DNA from: Neisseriaceae bacterium
GTDB lineage: Bacteria; Pseudomonadota; Gammaproteobacteria; Burkholderiales; Chromobacteriaceae
DNA length: 64,000 nucleotides
Assembly (NCBI GenBank): GCA_027489245.1
Contig: JAIYAC010000010.1
Span: 1-64,000 of the forward strand
Direction of reading: 5' to 3'
Below the pieces are notes generated by a model that ran no database searches, was not told where the DNA came from, and worked only from the letters and a program-made list of their open reading frames with translations. Positions 1-9,968 of this stretch are shown in pieces. The stretch's first letter is position 1. Each line of letters begins with the position of its first letter. Position numbers and translations under genes: made by a program.

Positions 1-77
1 CGAACAGGACCGTGAAACGCCTCAGCGCCGATGATAGTGCAGATACCTGTGTGAAAGTAGGACACCGCCAGACGCCC
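1..77 (+). rRNA. rrf: 5S ribosomal RNA, 3' part
   Basis: The first ~77 bases match the 3' two thirds of a bacterial 5S rRNA: CGAAC followed by GTGAAACGCC, then a GCGCCGATGATAGT block and a terminal GCCAGACGCC that would close helix I. The 5' part lies before the window, so an rRNA operon read on the plus strand ends here. A hairpin follows at once. The exact 3' end is estimated from the family. Confidence 0.93.
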
Positions 78-84
78 GATACCG

Positions 85-118
85 AAGCCCAGCTCACACG
101 AGCTGGGCTTTGTGCTTT
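85..118 (+). terminator. Terminator of the rRNA operon
   Basis: An 11-bp perfect stem (AAGCCCAGCTC with GAGCTGGGCTT) and a 4-base loop lie 8 bases after the 5S end, followed by a T-rich tail broken by G. Probably the intrinsic terminator of the rrn operon. Confidence 0.8.
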
Positions 119-133
119 GTATTGATGTGAAAA

Positions 134-151
134 AGCCCGCGCACGCGGGCT
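134..151. terminator. Second hairpin after the rRNA operon
   Basis: AGCCCGC and GCGGGCT form a 7-bp stem with a 4-base loop. A run of A lies on its left side, so on the minus strand it would end in T residues. It may back up termination from either side. Confidence 0.5.
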
Positions 152-188
152 GTGTTGTTGGTGCGTGGCGCAGCCGACGAACGCTGCC

Positions 189-208
189 TGCGGCCAACGT
201 TGGCCGCA
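189..208. repeat. Head-to-head pair of the abundant 10-mer (20-bp perfect palindrome)
   Basis: TGCGGCCAAC is followed directly by its reverse complement GTTGGCCGCA, giving a perfect 20-bp palindrome in the spacer between the rRNA operon and pssA. The same 10-mer occurs about 45 times in the window. Inverted intergenic pairs are how DNA uptake sequences are often arranged in Neisseria; the role here is inferred. Confidence 0.8.
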
Positions 209-239
209 TGGAGGCCACTAGAATCGACAGACGTAAAAA

Positions 240-262
240 AGCCCGCTTGCGCGGGCTTTTTT
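240..262. terminator. Bidirectional terminator at the 3' end of pssA
   Basis: GCCCGC and GCGGGC form a stem with loop TTGC, flanked by A6 on the left and T6 on the right, so it can act on both strands. It lies 9 bases past the pssA stop (minus strand). Confidence 0.85.
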
Positions 263-270
263 CATGGGCG

Positions 271-1617
271 TCAGAGTAGTCTGTGGAAGAGTTTGTCTAG
301 CCGGAAACGGTTTAGCCGGCTGAGCAGTTTGCGGACTTTTTCAGGGTAGTGCTGCAGCTTTTCCAGCTGTTGGTAGTGGCTGACAACCTGGGTGTGCTGG
401 CGGATGTTGCTGAGCTCTTGTGCGGTGATGGCCGCCAGCTGACCTTGCGGGTCGTGTAGCAGCAGGCCATTTTCCAGATCCAGGCGGAAGGCACGCGGGT
501 TCAGGTTGTTGCCGGTAATCAGCTGTAGATGCTGGTCTATCCACAGCCCTTTCAGGTGATAGCTATTGTCGTTGTGTCGCCAAAGCCGCAGGGTGAGCTG
601 CCCGGTCTGGATGGCTGCCTGATGCTGTTTGGCAAAACGGCGCAGGTTCATTTCATACAGGTAGGGCAGGCCACCAATGACTTTGAACGGCTCGCTGGGG
701 GGGATGTAAAAGTCGTTGGCAGTTTTGTCGCCCACGATGATTTCTACTTTTACCTGCCGTGCCAGGGCTTTGTCGATCGCTTTGAGCAGGGGGCGTGGCA
801 GGTTGAAGTAGGGCGTGCAGATGCTGATTTGTTGCTGCGCGCTGTATAGCAGGCTTTCCAGTACCTTGTTGAAGGGATTGTTTTTGCCTACGCCGCAGAG
901 GGGAAATGCCTGCAAGCCTGTGGTGCTGCTGTTGTGTGGCACCACGGTATAACGGCTCTGTGCCAGGGTTTTGCGCAGCTGTCGTGTTGCACGGTTCTGG
1001 CTGGCTTTGTCTTGTGTAATGGCTTGATCCAGGCGCATCACTGCGGGGTTGGCTGCCAGGGTCTCTAGCATGTAGCCAGATAGTGTGTCGGCTAAGGGAG
1101 CACTGTTTATCAGGTGGTAGCGGTCAAAACGGTATTTGTCGCCTACGTGCAGGTAGACATTGTTGAGGCTGGCACCGCTGTACAGCACGGTGTTGTCAAT
1201 CACATAGCCTTTAAGGTGCATGACGCCAAATAGCTCGCGTGTTTGTACGGGTACGCCGTAAATGGCCAGATTGTCTTGCGGCTGCGCCTGGGCTCGCTGG
1301 CGATACCAGCCGGCATTGCCTTCTTGTTTGCCATGGCCGATGAGGCCGCGCCGGGCGCGGTGGGCGTCGACAAATACCCGGATATCCAGCGCAGGGTTGG
1401 CCGCAGCCGCTGCGTACAGTGCGTCCAGAATGAGTTTGCCACCTTCGTCTTCTTGCAGGTACAGCGCGCAGAGATGGATGCGGTGGCGTGCCTGGCGAAT
1501 CAGGGTAAGCAGCTGTTCGCGGTAGTCGGTAGCGCTGTGCAGTATGCTGACGGTGTCTGGATGCAGTGTGATGCCAGGCAGGGATCGCAGTGGATCGGTT
1601 GGCGGAAAAAACAGCAT
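271..1617 (-). CDS. pssA: CDP-diacylglycerol-serine O-phosphatidyltransferase (phospholipase D superfamily)
   Basis: Predicted to make phosphatidylserine from CDP-diacylglycerol and serine, the committed step to phosphatidylethanolamine, at the inner membrane surface. The 448-residue protein has two HKD motifs, HLKGYVID near residue 134 and HLKGLWID near 354, matching the two-domain PLD fold. Its length is close to E. coli PssA (about 450). A basic C-terminal tail (LSRLNRFRLDKLF) fits peripheral membrane binding. It is a single gene between the rRNA operon and the polyamine genes, with its own terminator. The HKD family is broad, but length and both motif contexts favour PssA over cardiolipin synthase. 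Confidence 0.88.
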   Translation of the reverse strand: MLFFPPTDPLRSLPGITLHPDTVSILHSATDYREQLLTLIRQARHRIHLCALYLQEDEGGKLILDALYAAAAANPALDIRVFVDAHRARRGLIGHGKQEGNAGWYRQRAQAQPQDNLAIYGVPVQTRELFGVMHLKGYVIDNTVLYSGASLNNVYLHVGDKYRFDRYHLINSAPLADTLSGYMLETLAANPAVMRLDQAITQDKASQNRATRQLRKTLAQSRYTVVPHNSSTTGLQAFPLCGVGKNNPFNKVLESLLYSAQQQISICTPYFNLPRPLLKAIDKALARQVKVEIIVGDKTANDFYIPPSEPFKVIGGLPYLYEMNLRRFAKQHQAAIQTGQLTLRLWRHNDNSYHLKGLWIDQHLQLITGNNLNPRAFRLDLENGLLLHDPQGQLAAITAQELSNIRQHTQVVSHYQQLEKLQHYPEKVRKLLSRLNRFRLDKLFHRLL

Positions 1618-1732
1618 GAGGCGTGTATGTGCGTATTGATGCGATTAGCGCATCCTACCATCAGTGCTGCAGAAGTGAACTGGTTTTACATGCAGGGTGG
1701 GCTGTTACCCGGTTGTTTTTCGATGTAATAAA

Positions 1733-1763
1733 AAAGCCCCTGGGCATTTTGCGCAGGGGCCTT
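1733..1763 (-). terminator. Terminator after the polyamine-binding protein gene
   Basis: Read on the minus strand, GCCCCTG and CAGGGGC form a stem followed by T6. It lies just downstream of the potF-like stop. Confidence 0.85.
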
Positions 1764-1783
1764 GGTTTATTGCAAGGTCAGGC

Positions 1784-2881
1784 TTATTTGCCGGTCTTGA
1801 ACTCTTGCCACAAGCGTGTGGTCAGGCGCTGTGTTTTGGCATCCATGCTTGGCATCACGAAGCTCTTGGCCACGACATCTTTGCCCGGGAAGATGGATGG
1901 GTTGGCCAGATGTTTCTTATCGATGAACTGGCGTGCGGCCAGGCTACCCGGGGCATAGGTGACAGTGTTGGCATTGGCGGCCGAGACTTTCGGGTCCAGC
2001 ACGTAGTTGATATAGGTGTTGGCGTTGTCGACGTTTTTGGCGTCTTTAGGGATGACCATGCTGTCGATCCAGATGCCTACGCCGGTTTTGGGTACCAGCG
2101 GCTGGACTTTTACGCCGTTTTTGGCTTCTTCCGCACGGGTCTTGGCGATGTTCAGGTCACCACCGTAACCCAGCACCAGACACAGCGAGCCACCGGAAAG
2201 CTCGTTGATGTAGCCCGATGAGGAGAAGCGGGTGATGAAGGGGCGCAGCGGTTTCAGCAGCGCGGCGGCGGCTTTGTAGTCGGCTTCGTTGGTGCTGGCC
2301 GGGTTTTTACCCATGTAGTGCAAGACTACCGGGAAAACCTCTGCAGCAGAGTCCAGCATGCTGACGCCGCAGCTCTTCAGCTTGGAAACGTTTTCCTGCT
2401 TGAACAGCAGGTCCCATTCGTTGGCCGGCAGTTTGCCACCCAAAGCCTTGCTGACTTTGTCGCTGTTGATGCCGATGGTGTTCATGCCCCAGAAGTAGGG
2501 GATGGCGAACTGGTTGCCCGGGTCAAACTGGGTCATGAGCTTCATCAGCTCTGGGTCCAGGTCTTTGTAATTCGGAATTTTGGCCTTGTTCAGTGGCTGG
2601 TACAGACCTGCCTGGATCTGCTTGGCCAGGAAGGTATTGGATGGGTGTACCAGATCATAGCCAGACTTGCCGGTGAGCATCTTGGCCTGCAGGATTTCGT
2701 TACTGTCATACACGTCGTAACGAACCTTGATACCGGTGGCTTTCTGGAAGTTGGGCAAAGTGGATTCGGCAATGTAGTCCGACCAGTTGTACACGTTCAG
2801 CTCTTTGCCTGCAGCCAGGGCACTGCCGGAGGCGGCAGTCAGGGCCAGGCCGATGGCCAGGGTCAGGGTTGATTTCTTCAT
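1784..2881 (-). CDS. potF: Putrescine/spermidine ABC transporter periplasmic binding protein
   Basis: Extracellular solute-binding protein expected to deliver putrescine or a related polyamine to a PotGHI-type importer. A cleavable signal peptide covers about residues 1-23 (KK, hydrophobic core, SALA cut). It is followed by the family hallmark LNVYNWSDYI, and later KVRYDVYDSNE and YFWGMNTIGIN typical of PotD/PotF. Length 365 fits. Upstream on the same strand is a PuuA-like glutamine synthetase, which suggests putrescine uptake coupled to gamma-glutamylation. No permease or ATPase genes are in view. Whether it prefers putrescine or spermidine cannot be told here. Confidence 0.88.
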   Translation of the reverse strand: MKKSTLTLAIGLALTAASGSALAAGKELNVYNWSDYIAESTLPNFQKATGIKVRYDVYDSNEILQAKMLTGKSGYDLVHPSNTFLAKQIQAGLYQPLNKAKIPNYKDLDPELMKLMTQFDPGNQFAIPYFWGMNTIGINSDKVSKALGGKLPANEWDLLFKQENVSKLKSCGVSMLDSAAEVFPVVLHYMGKNPASTNEADYKAAAALLKPLRPFITRFSSSGYINELSGGSLCLVLGYGGDLNIAKTRAEEAKNGVKVQPLVPKTGVGIWIDSMVIPKDAKNVDNANTYINYVLDPKVSAANANTVTYAPGSLAARQFIDKKHLANPSIFPGKDVVAKSFVMPSMDAKTQRLTTRLWQEFKTGK

Positions 2882-3011
2882 CAGGTTCTCCTTGCAGTTA
2901 GTCTGCTTATTTCATCATGACGACGTTAGTCTTGCCGTAGTGTCCATTAAAAACCGGCACGGGAAAATCCTCAACCATTCCCTGAAAATACCCGCGCCAA
3001 GTGGTATGGGT

Positions 3012-4298
3012 CTATGCCTGCGGGGCAAGGTATTGCCATTCCCACGCGGTGACTTGCTGCTGGAAATGTTGATGTTCAACCTGTTTCAGTGCCAGAAATA
3101 CCCTGGCGAAATCCGGCCCTAGCAGTGTGTGCAGCTCGTGCGCGTTTGCAAAGGCTTGCATGGCCTCCTGTTGAGAGCCGGGTAAGGTTGCTGCGTGCTC
3201 ATAGGCGCTATCTGAGCGTGGCTGCGTGGCCTCGCATGCTTGTTCCATGCCAAGCAAACCGCAGGCCAGCGTAGCGGCCAGAGCCAGGTAGGGGTTGGCA
3301 TCGATGCCAGGCAGGCGGTTTTCCACGCGCCGTGCCTGTGGGTGGCAAACCGGTACGCGCAGGCCGCAGGTCCGGTTGTCGTAGCCCCATTCCACATTAA
3401 TAGGGGCGGCGCTATGGGCACATAGCCGGCGGTAGGCGTTAGGGTTGGCCGCAAACAGTAGCATGGCTTGCGGCAGGTAGCGCTGCAGGCCGCCGATGTA
3501 GTGGTGAAAGCGTGGGTGTTCGCTGCCATCCGGCTGACTGAAGGCATTCCTGCCCTGCTTATCCAGCAGGCTTTGGTGAATGTGCATCGCGCTGCCTGGC
3601 TGGCCTGGGAAAGGCTTGGCCATGAAGCAGGCTTGCAGGCCATGCGCGCTGGCGAGCTGGCGCAAGGTGCGCTTGAGCAAAAATACCTGGTCTGCCAGTA
3701 CCAGTGCCGGACCGTGCTGCAGGTTGAGCTCGTACTGGCCGCTACCGACTTCGTGCAGTAGCGTATCGGTGGCAATGCCTTGCTGGTGGCAGGCCTGCTC
3801 CAGCTCGGCAAAAAACGCTTCATGCCGGGCGCTGTGGTCTACGGCGTAGGCGGGCCCGACGCTTTCGTGTTGCTGGCCTTGTGCATCCAGCAGATAAAAT
3901 TCGATCTCTGGTGCCACGATAGGCGTGAAGCCTAAGGCTTCAAAACGCGCCAATACGCGTTTCAGTACGCTGCGTGGGGCCGTTTGCAGCAGGGTGCCAT
4001 CTTCGCTATGGCAATCATGGATCAGCTGGGCGATACGGCGCCCCGGCCCCGGTTTGATACTGCGTGTGTCCAGGTCGGGAATCAACCGCAGGTCCGGGTC
4101 GGTGTCGGGTACCAGCTGTTGTTGTGGCTCGCCCATCCAGCTCTGTATCAGGCTGACCTGCGGAAAGCGCAGCTCACCCTCGGCCGGGTAGTGGGTGACC
4201 GGAACCAGCTTGCCGCGGGCTTGGGCATTCAGGTCGGGGATGAGGCATTCGATATGGGTGATGGCGTGCTCACGCAGCCAGTGCAGCAGGGTCGTCAT
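3012..4298 (-). CDS. Glutamine synthetase family protein, PuuA-like (gamma-glutamylpolyamine synthetase)
   Basis: Probably joins glutamate to an amine such as putrescine using ATP, the first step of the Puu pathway. Glutamine-synthetase signatures are visible: PEIEFYLL, the GQYELNL stretch, the SAMHIHQSL ATP-site segment, and NPNAYRRL. A later NVEWGYDNRTCGLRVP segment replaces the classical NRSA context, as in PuuA-type enzymes. I chose the ATG at 4298 (MTTLLHW), giving 428 aa, because the upstream in-frame extension looks like non-coding spacer. The polyamine-binding protein gene lies 130 bp downstream. True substrate is inferred from that neighbour; other glutamylated amines are possible. 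Confidence 0.8.
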   Translation of the reverse strand: MTTLLHWLREHAITHIECLIPDLNAQARGKLVPVTHYPAEGELRFPQVSLIQSWMGEPQQQLVPDTDPDLRLIPDLDTRSIKPGPGRRIAQLIHDCHSEDGTLLQTAPRSVLKRVLARFEALGFTPIVAPEIEFYLLDAQGQQHESVGPAYAVDHSARHEAFFAELEQACHQQGIATDTLLHEVGSGQYELNLQHGPALVLADQVFLLKRTLRQLASAHGLQACFMAKPFPGQPGSAMHIHQSLLDKQGRNAFSQPDGSEHPRFHHYIGGLQRYLPQAMLLFAANPNAYRRLCAHSAAPINVEWGYDNRTCGLRVPVCHPQARRVENRLPGIDANPYLALAATLACGLLGMEQACEATQPRSDSAYEHAATLPGSQQEAMQAFANAHELHTLLGPDFARVFLALKQVEHQHFQQQVTAWEWQYLAPQA

Positions 4299-4623
4299 GG
4301 TGATGTATCCGTAAGGGGTTGGCAGGGTAGCGTGCAGGCAGGGCTGCAGGGTTGCCGGTAGCGCTGAGCGGTTGCTCGAAGACCCCCAGGGACACATTGC
4401 AAGGAATGCGCAGGGTGCACAGGGTAAGGGTGTGACGCATGTCGCAGCCTTGCAAAGATTGAATGTTTATTTTTTTATTCGATATTGCAGCTATTCGTCA
4501 ATTATATTTAACGTGCTGCGCGTGATTGAGACGGCTATGTGACATGCCCGCCACGGTAGCGCGTGGCGTGCGCGGCCGAAATGTGCAAAAATCGAGCCAA
4601 CTAACGATATTGCAGGTTTTTCC
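4299..4623. other. Divergent intergenic region between the PuuA-like gene and rppH
   Basis: 325 bp without a supported gene. An AT-rich patch at about 4462-4512 probably holds promoters for the two diverging genes. I could not assign -35/-10 boxes with confidence and see no RNA gene. Confidence 0.4.
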
Positions 4624-5163
4624 ATGCTGGACCGGGACGGATACCGCCCCAATGTCGGAATCATCCTCATCAATGGCAAGCATGAGGTGTTCTGGGGCAA
4701 GCGGGTGCGCGAGCACTCGTGGCAGTTTCCGCAAGGAGGCATCAAACCTGGCGAGAGCCCTGAAGCCGCGATGTATCGCGAGCTGCTGGAAGAAGTGGGC
4801 TTGCTGCCACAACACGTCAAGATACTGGGTCGCACCCGCGACTGGCTGCGCTACGATGTACCCACCAACTGGGTGCGCCGCGAATGGCGCGGCAGCTACC
4901 GCGGGCAAAAGCAGATCTGGTTCTTGCTGAAACTGGTAGGCCGGGATTGCGATGTATGCCTTCGTGCAACCAATCACCCTGAGTTTGACGGCTGGCGCTG
5001 GAACGACTACTGGGCGCCGGTTGATGCGGTGATCGAATTCAAGAAAGACGTCTACGAGCGGGCGCTGACCGAGCTGACCCGTTTCCTGAAAGGGATCGAA
5101 AGCCGTGGTGACTATCTGGCGCGTATCGCGCAAGACACGACCCGGCAGCCAGACGAGGGCTAA
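4624..5163 (+). CDS. rppH: RNA 5'-pyrophosphohydrolase (Nudix)
   Basis: Removes pyrophosphate from 5'-triphosphorylated mRNA, which opens it to RNase E decay. The 179-aa protein starts [15 protein letters not shown], the characteristic RppH N-terminus. It carries a complete Nudix box GX5EX7REUXEEXGU at residues 38-60, followed by the YDVPTNW and GQKQIWFLL blocks of the family. The next gene follows within a few bases, so they are likely co-transcribed. Identification is firm. Confidence 0.95.
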   Translation: MLDRDGYRPNVGIILINGKHEVFWGKRVREHSWQFPQGGIKPGESPEAAMYRELLEEVGLLPQHVKILGRTRDWLRYDVPTNWVRREWRGSYRGQKQIWFLLKLVGRDCDVCLRATNHPEFDGWRWNDYWAPVDAVIEFKKDVYERALTELTRFLKGIESRGDYLARIAQDTTRQPDEG

Positions 5164-5166
5164 GGC

Positions 5167-5793
5167 TTGACGACACACCATTTGCCACGGCCACGCACTG
5201 CTTTTGCAGGCGTGGCCGTTGTTGCTGCCTGGTCTGCCTGGCAGCCCGCCGACATCACCACCTGGTGGATGGAAGCCATCCCGGCACTGATCGGCCTGCC
5301 CTTGGCCTGGCTGTGCTGGGGCCGCTACCCGTGGACCAGGTTGGCCGCATGGGCCATGGCGCTGCATGCGGTGATTCTGCTGGTGGGCGCGCACTATACC
5401 TATGCGCTCACGCCGCTGGGCTTCTGGCTGCAAGAGGCATTTGATTTTAGCCGCAACCACTATGACCGCATCGGCCACCTGGCGCAGGGCTTCTTTCCTG
5501 CCATCCTTGCGCGTGAGGTGATTCACCGTGGTACCGGCTTGCAAGGGCGCTGGCTGGCATTTCTGGCCACCTGCTTTTGCCTGGCCTTCTCGGCACTCTA
5601 CGAATTGATCGAATGGTGGGCCGCACTCGCCCTTGGGGCGGGCGCCGATGCCTTTCTGGCCACGCAGGGCGACCCGTGGGATACCCAATGGGATATGTTC
5701 CTGGCGCTCTGCGGTGCCATTCTGGCGCAGCTGTTCCTGGCAGCCCGCCATAATCAACAACTCGCGGCGCTGCTGCGCCGTGCACCACACTGA
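5167..5793 (+). CDS. DUF2238 (YjdF-like) inner-membrane protein
   Basis: A 208-aa polytopic membrane protein with five or six hydrophobic segments. The conserved DUF2238 core is clear: HYTYA..P, then FDFSRNHYDRIGHLAQGFFPAILARE, then SALYELIEWW and GDPWDTQWDM. Function of the family is unknown. The start is TTG, 3 bases after the rppH stop, so translation may be coupled to rppH. parE begins 7 bases after the stop. It contains one exact copy of the abundant 10-mer. Confidence 0.82.
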   Translation: MTTHHLPRPRTAFAGVAVVAAWSAWQPADITTWWMEAIPALIGLPLAWLCWGRYPWTRLAAWAMALHAVILLVGAHYTYALTPLGFWLQEAFDFSRNHYDRIGHLAQGFFPAILAREVIHRGTGLQGRWLAFLATCFCLAFSALYELIEWWAALALGAGADAFLATQGDPWDTQWDMFLALCGAILAQLFLAARHNQQLAALLRRAPH

Positions 5794-5800
5794 CAGACAC

Positions 5801-7768
<1,968 letters not shown>

Positions 7769-7794
7769 TACGCGGCGTTAACCCCGCGTAGCAA

Positions 7795-7827
7795 GTTGGC
7801 CGCACCCCGCCCCGGGTTGCGGCCAAC
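7795..7827. terminator. Inverted pair of the abundant 10-mer after parE
   Basis: GTTGGCCGCA (7795-7804) and TGCGGCCAAC (7818-7827) form a 10-bp perfect stem around a 13-base C-rich loop, 27 bases after the parE stop. There is no T run, so intrinsic termination would be weak. The layout matches DUS-DUS hairpins of Neisseria. A smaller palindrome (TACGCGG/CCGCGTA) lies at 7769-7790. Confidence 0.65.
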
Positions 7828-7916
7828 GTGTTTATGGGCAACGCCTGTTTGCGCCAAGGCAAAGCGCTAGCCATAGCTGGTACTACAATGGTCTTGTTGA
7901 TAAGCAGGAGGCCAGC

Positions 7917-9125
7917 ATGGCGCGTTTACTTTATCTGCAGTCCGGTGGCCCTACCGCCGTGCTGAACAGCTCGGCGCAAGGCGTCATTGAAACCGCCCGC
8001 GCACGGGGCGTGCCGGTGTGTGCTGCGGCCAACGGTCTGGCCGGCTTGCTGGCCGGGCAGCTGTACGACTGCAGCGCCGCCACACCCGAGCTGGTGAGCC
8101 GGCTAGGCTGGCTGCCCGGTGCCAGCTTTGGCACCAGCCGCCAGGTGCTGGGGCCGTATAGCGAGGCACCGATGCAGTGGGCGCAGCTGGCGGCGGTGCT
8201 GCAGCGCTTCGATATTGGCTATGTGCTGCTCAACGGCGGCAATGGCTCCATGGAAACCGCCTTGCGCCTGGGTGAGCTGGCCCAGCGTTTTGACTTGCCC
8301 CTGCTGGCGCTGGGCGTGCCTAAAACCATCGATAACGACCTGGAAGGCACCGACTTCAGCCCTGGTTTTCCATCCGCCGCCAAGTACCTGGCCAGCAGCC
8401 TGCGCGAGGTCACGCACGATATGCGCAGCATGGGGCGCGGGCGCGTGTTCATCATGGAAACCATGGGCCGGCACGTGGGCTGGTTGGCCGCAGCGTGCAG
8501 TCTGGCCGCTGGTGAGGGCGAGCCTGCCCCGCTGGTGTTGCTGCCCGAGGTGGCGTTTGATGAGGCCCGCGTGCTGCAGGCTGTGCAGCAAAGGCTGCAG
8601 CAAGACGGCTACTGCGCCATCGCGGTAGCGGAAGGCTTGCGGCAAGCAGATGGCCGCTTTGTGGCACAGATGCACGCAGATGCGGTGTATGGCCACGAAC
8701 AGCTGGGCGGCGCCGGTGCCTGGCTGGCGCAGCGCCTGCAACAAGCGCTGGGTGTACACGCCCACGTGGCACTGGTGGACTGCCAGCAGCGCGCGGCCAT
8801 GCACCTCGCGTCGGCTACCGATGCATGCCTGGCGTATGCGGCCGGCGCTGCCTGCGTACATTGGGCGTTGGCCGGGCAGGGCGGGGTTATGGCGGGGCTA
8901 CAGCGCCAGGGCGATGATTGGCACGCCGTGCCGGTACCGCTGGCGCACGTGGCCGGGCTGGAGCGTACCGTGCCCGCACATTTTATTGCCGCAGACGGCT
9001 TGTCGATGACCGCTGCCTTTGCCCGCTATCTACGCCCTTTGTTACAGGGTGAGGTAACCATCCCCTACGTGGATGGCCTGCCGGATTACCAGGCGTTGGC
9101 CTGGCCATGGTTGGTCTTGTCCTAG
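7917..9125 (+). CDS. 6-phosphofructokinase family (PPi- or ATP-dependent; donor uncertain)
   Basis: Phosphorylates fructose-6-phosphate in glycolysis, or runs reversibly if PPi-dependent. 402 aa, starting after a strong AGGAGG ribosome-binding site. The N-terminal SGGPTAVLNSS loop, PKTIDND (135-141) with the catalytic Asp, and METMGRHVGW match the family. Donor-site residues are mixed. Lys136 in PKTIDND is the PPi-type residue, but GGNGS (107-111) has Gly where PPi enzymes carry the diagnostic second Asp, and Asn where most enzymes have Asp. Length fits the PPi-type clade. The phosphoryl donor should be treated as open. Confidence 0.85.
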   Translation: MARLLYLQSGGPTAVLNSSAQGVIETARARGVPVCAAANGLAGLLAGQLYDCSAATPELVSRLGWLPGASFGTSRQVLGPYSEAPMQWAQLAAVLQRFDIGYVLLNGGNGSMETALRLGELAQRFDLPLLALGVPKTIDNDLEGTDFSPGFPSAAKYLASSLREVTHDMRSMGRGRVFIMETMGRHVGWLAAACSLAAGEGEPAPLVLLPEVAFDEARVLQAVQQRLQQDGYCAIAVAEGLRQADGRFVAQMHADAVYGHEQLGGAGAWLAQRLQQALGVHAHVALVDCQQRAAMHLASATDACLAYAAGAACVHWALAGQGGVMAGLQRQGDDWHAVPVPLAHVAGLERTVPAHFIAADGLSMTAAFARYLRPLLQGEVTIPYVDGLPDYQALAWPWLVLS

Positions 9126-9874
9126 TCGGAAAATTTGCAGCCACACAAGATTTCATCGGTGGGCGGGGGCGGGGCACTGCAAAAGCTGGCTTTGAAAAAC
9201 TTGGGGTCGGTGATGGTTTCTTCTGGTGCCCAGCGGTTAGCAATAAACTGGATATTATGGATGCCAAAGCGTTGCATATCCTCCGGGCTGTAATAAAACC
9301 CCGGCGCCTGGGGGTAGGCTTTGATCCATTCTGGTTGTTGGCCGCACACGGTGACCAGCTGGCTGACACCAATACGTTCAAAGAACGCCTGTTCATTGAC
9401 GGCCCACTGCCGGATATCTTCCCGTGCCCGCTCTTGTTGTGCCGGCTTGTTTTTCCACTTTGCCTTGATGAGTGCCTCCCAGTCGGGCTGCAGGGCACCA
9501 CCGTGCCATAACAGGGCATCGCGTTCACCCAGGTATTTGTTGCGGGCCGCCGGGAAAACATAGTTGGCGCAAGACGACATGCACGCACCATCTACCCGTA
9601 TGTCCAGCTGCTTGTCGTGAATGAAATCCCCCAGCGCCATGCCCAGGCTGCTACTTCCGCCCTGGCTATTGATGACCAAACGGGTTGGTTTAACATTAGC
9701 TTGCGCGTAAAGTGCTTGGACTTGTGCAATAGCGCTTGCCTCCAGCGTGCCGTTGTAGACAATGTCACTGCCATTTGGGGAGAGCATGACGCTCGGCTGG
9801 TTGCCGCGCATACTGGCGCAGCCAGCAAGGGCGATGAGCAGCAGGCCACACATGATGCGTTTTAGGGTATCCAT
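9122..9874 (-). CDS. Lipoprotein with a ClpP/crotonase-like (COG3904-type) domain
   Basis: A 250-aa predicted lipoprotein: the N-terminus MDTLKRIMCGLLLIALAGC ends in a lipobox with Cys. The mature part resembles ClpP-like serine hydrolases. There is a PTRLVINSQGGSSSLGMALGDFI segment, where such proteins form the oxyanion loop, then DGACMSSCANYVFPAA with a likely nucleophile Ser, and a later LLWHGG His. Role unknown; it would act in the periplasm or at a membrane. It converges on the phosphofructokinase gene with a 4-bp overlap of the two 3' ends. The ATG at 9874 was chosen because it gives the lipobox signal; the upstream extension has none. Confidence 0.65.
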   Translation of the reverse strand: MDTLKRIMCGLLLIALAGCASMRGNQPSVMLSPNGSDIVYNGTLEASAIAQVQALYAQANVKPTRLVINSQGGSSSLGMALGDFIHDKQLDIRVDGACMSSCANYVFPAARNKYLGERDALLWHGGALQPDWEALIKAKWKNKPAQQERAREDIRQWAVNEQAFFERIGVSQLVTVCGQQPEWIKAYPQAPGFYYSPEDMQRFGIHNIQFIANRWAPEETITDPKFFKASFCSAPPPPTDEILCGCKFSD

Positions 9875-9968
9875 GGGTTTTTCCTTGCTGGGTTTATGAA
9901 AGTAGAATTGTCTTGATGTGCTTTTATCGCTGTCAACCGGTAGTCCAGAAACAGGCCATGCCATCCTG

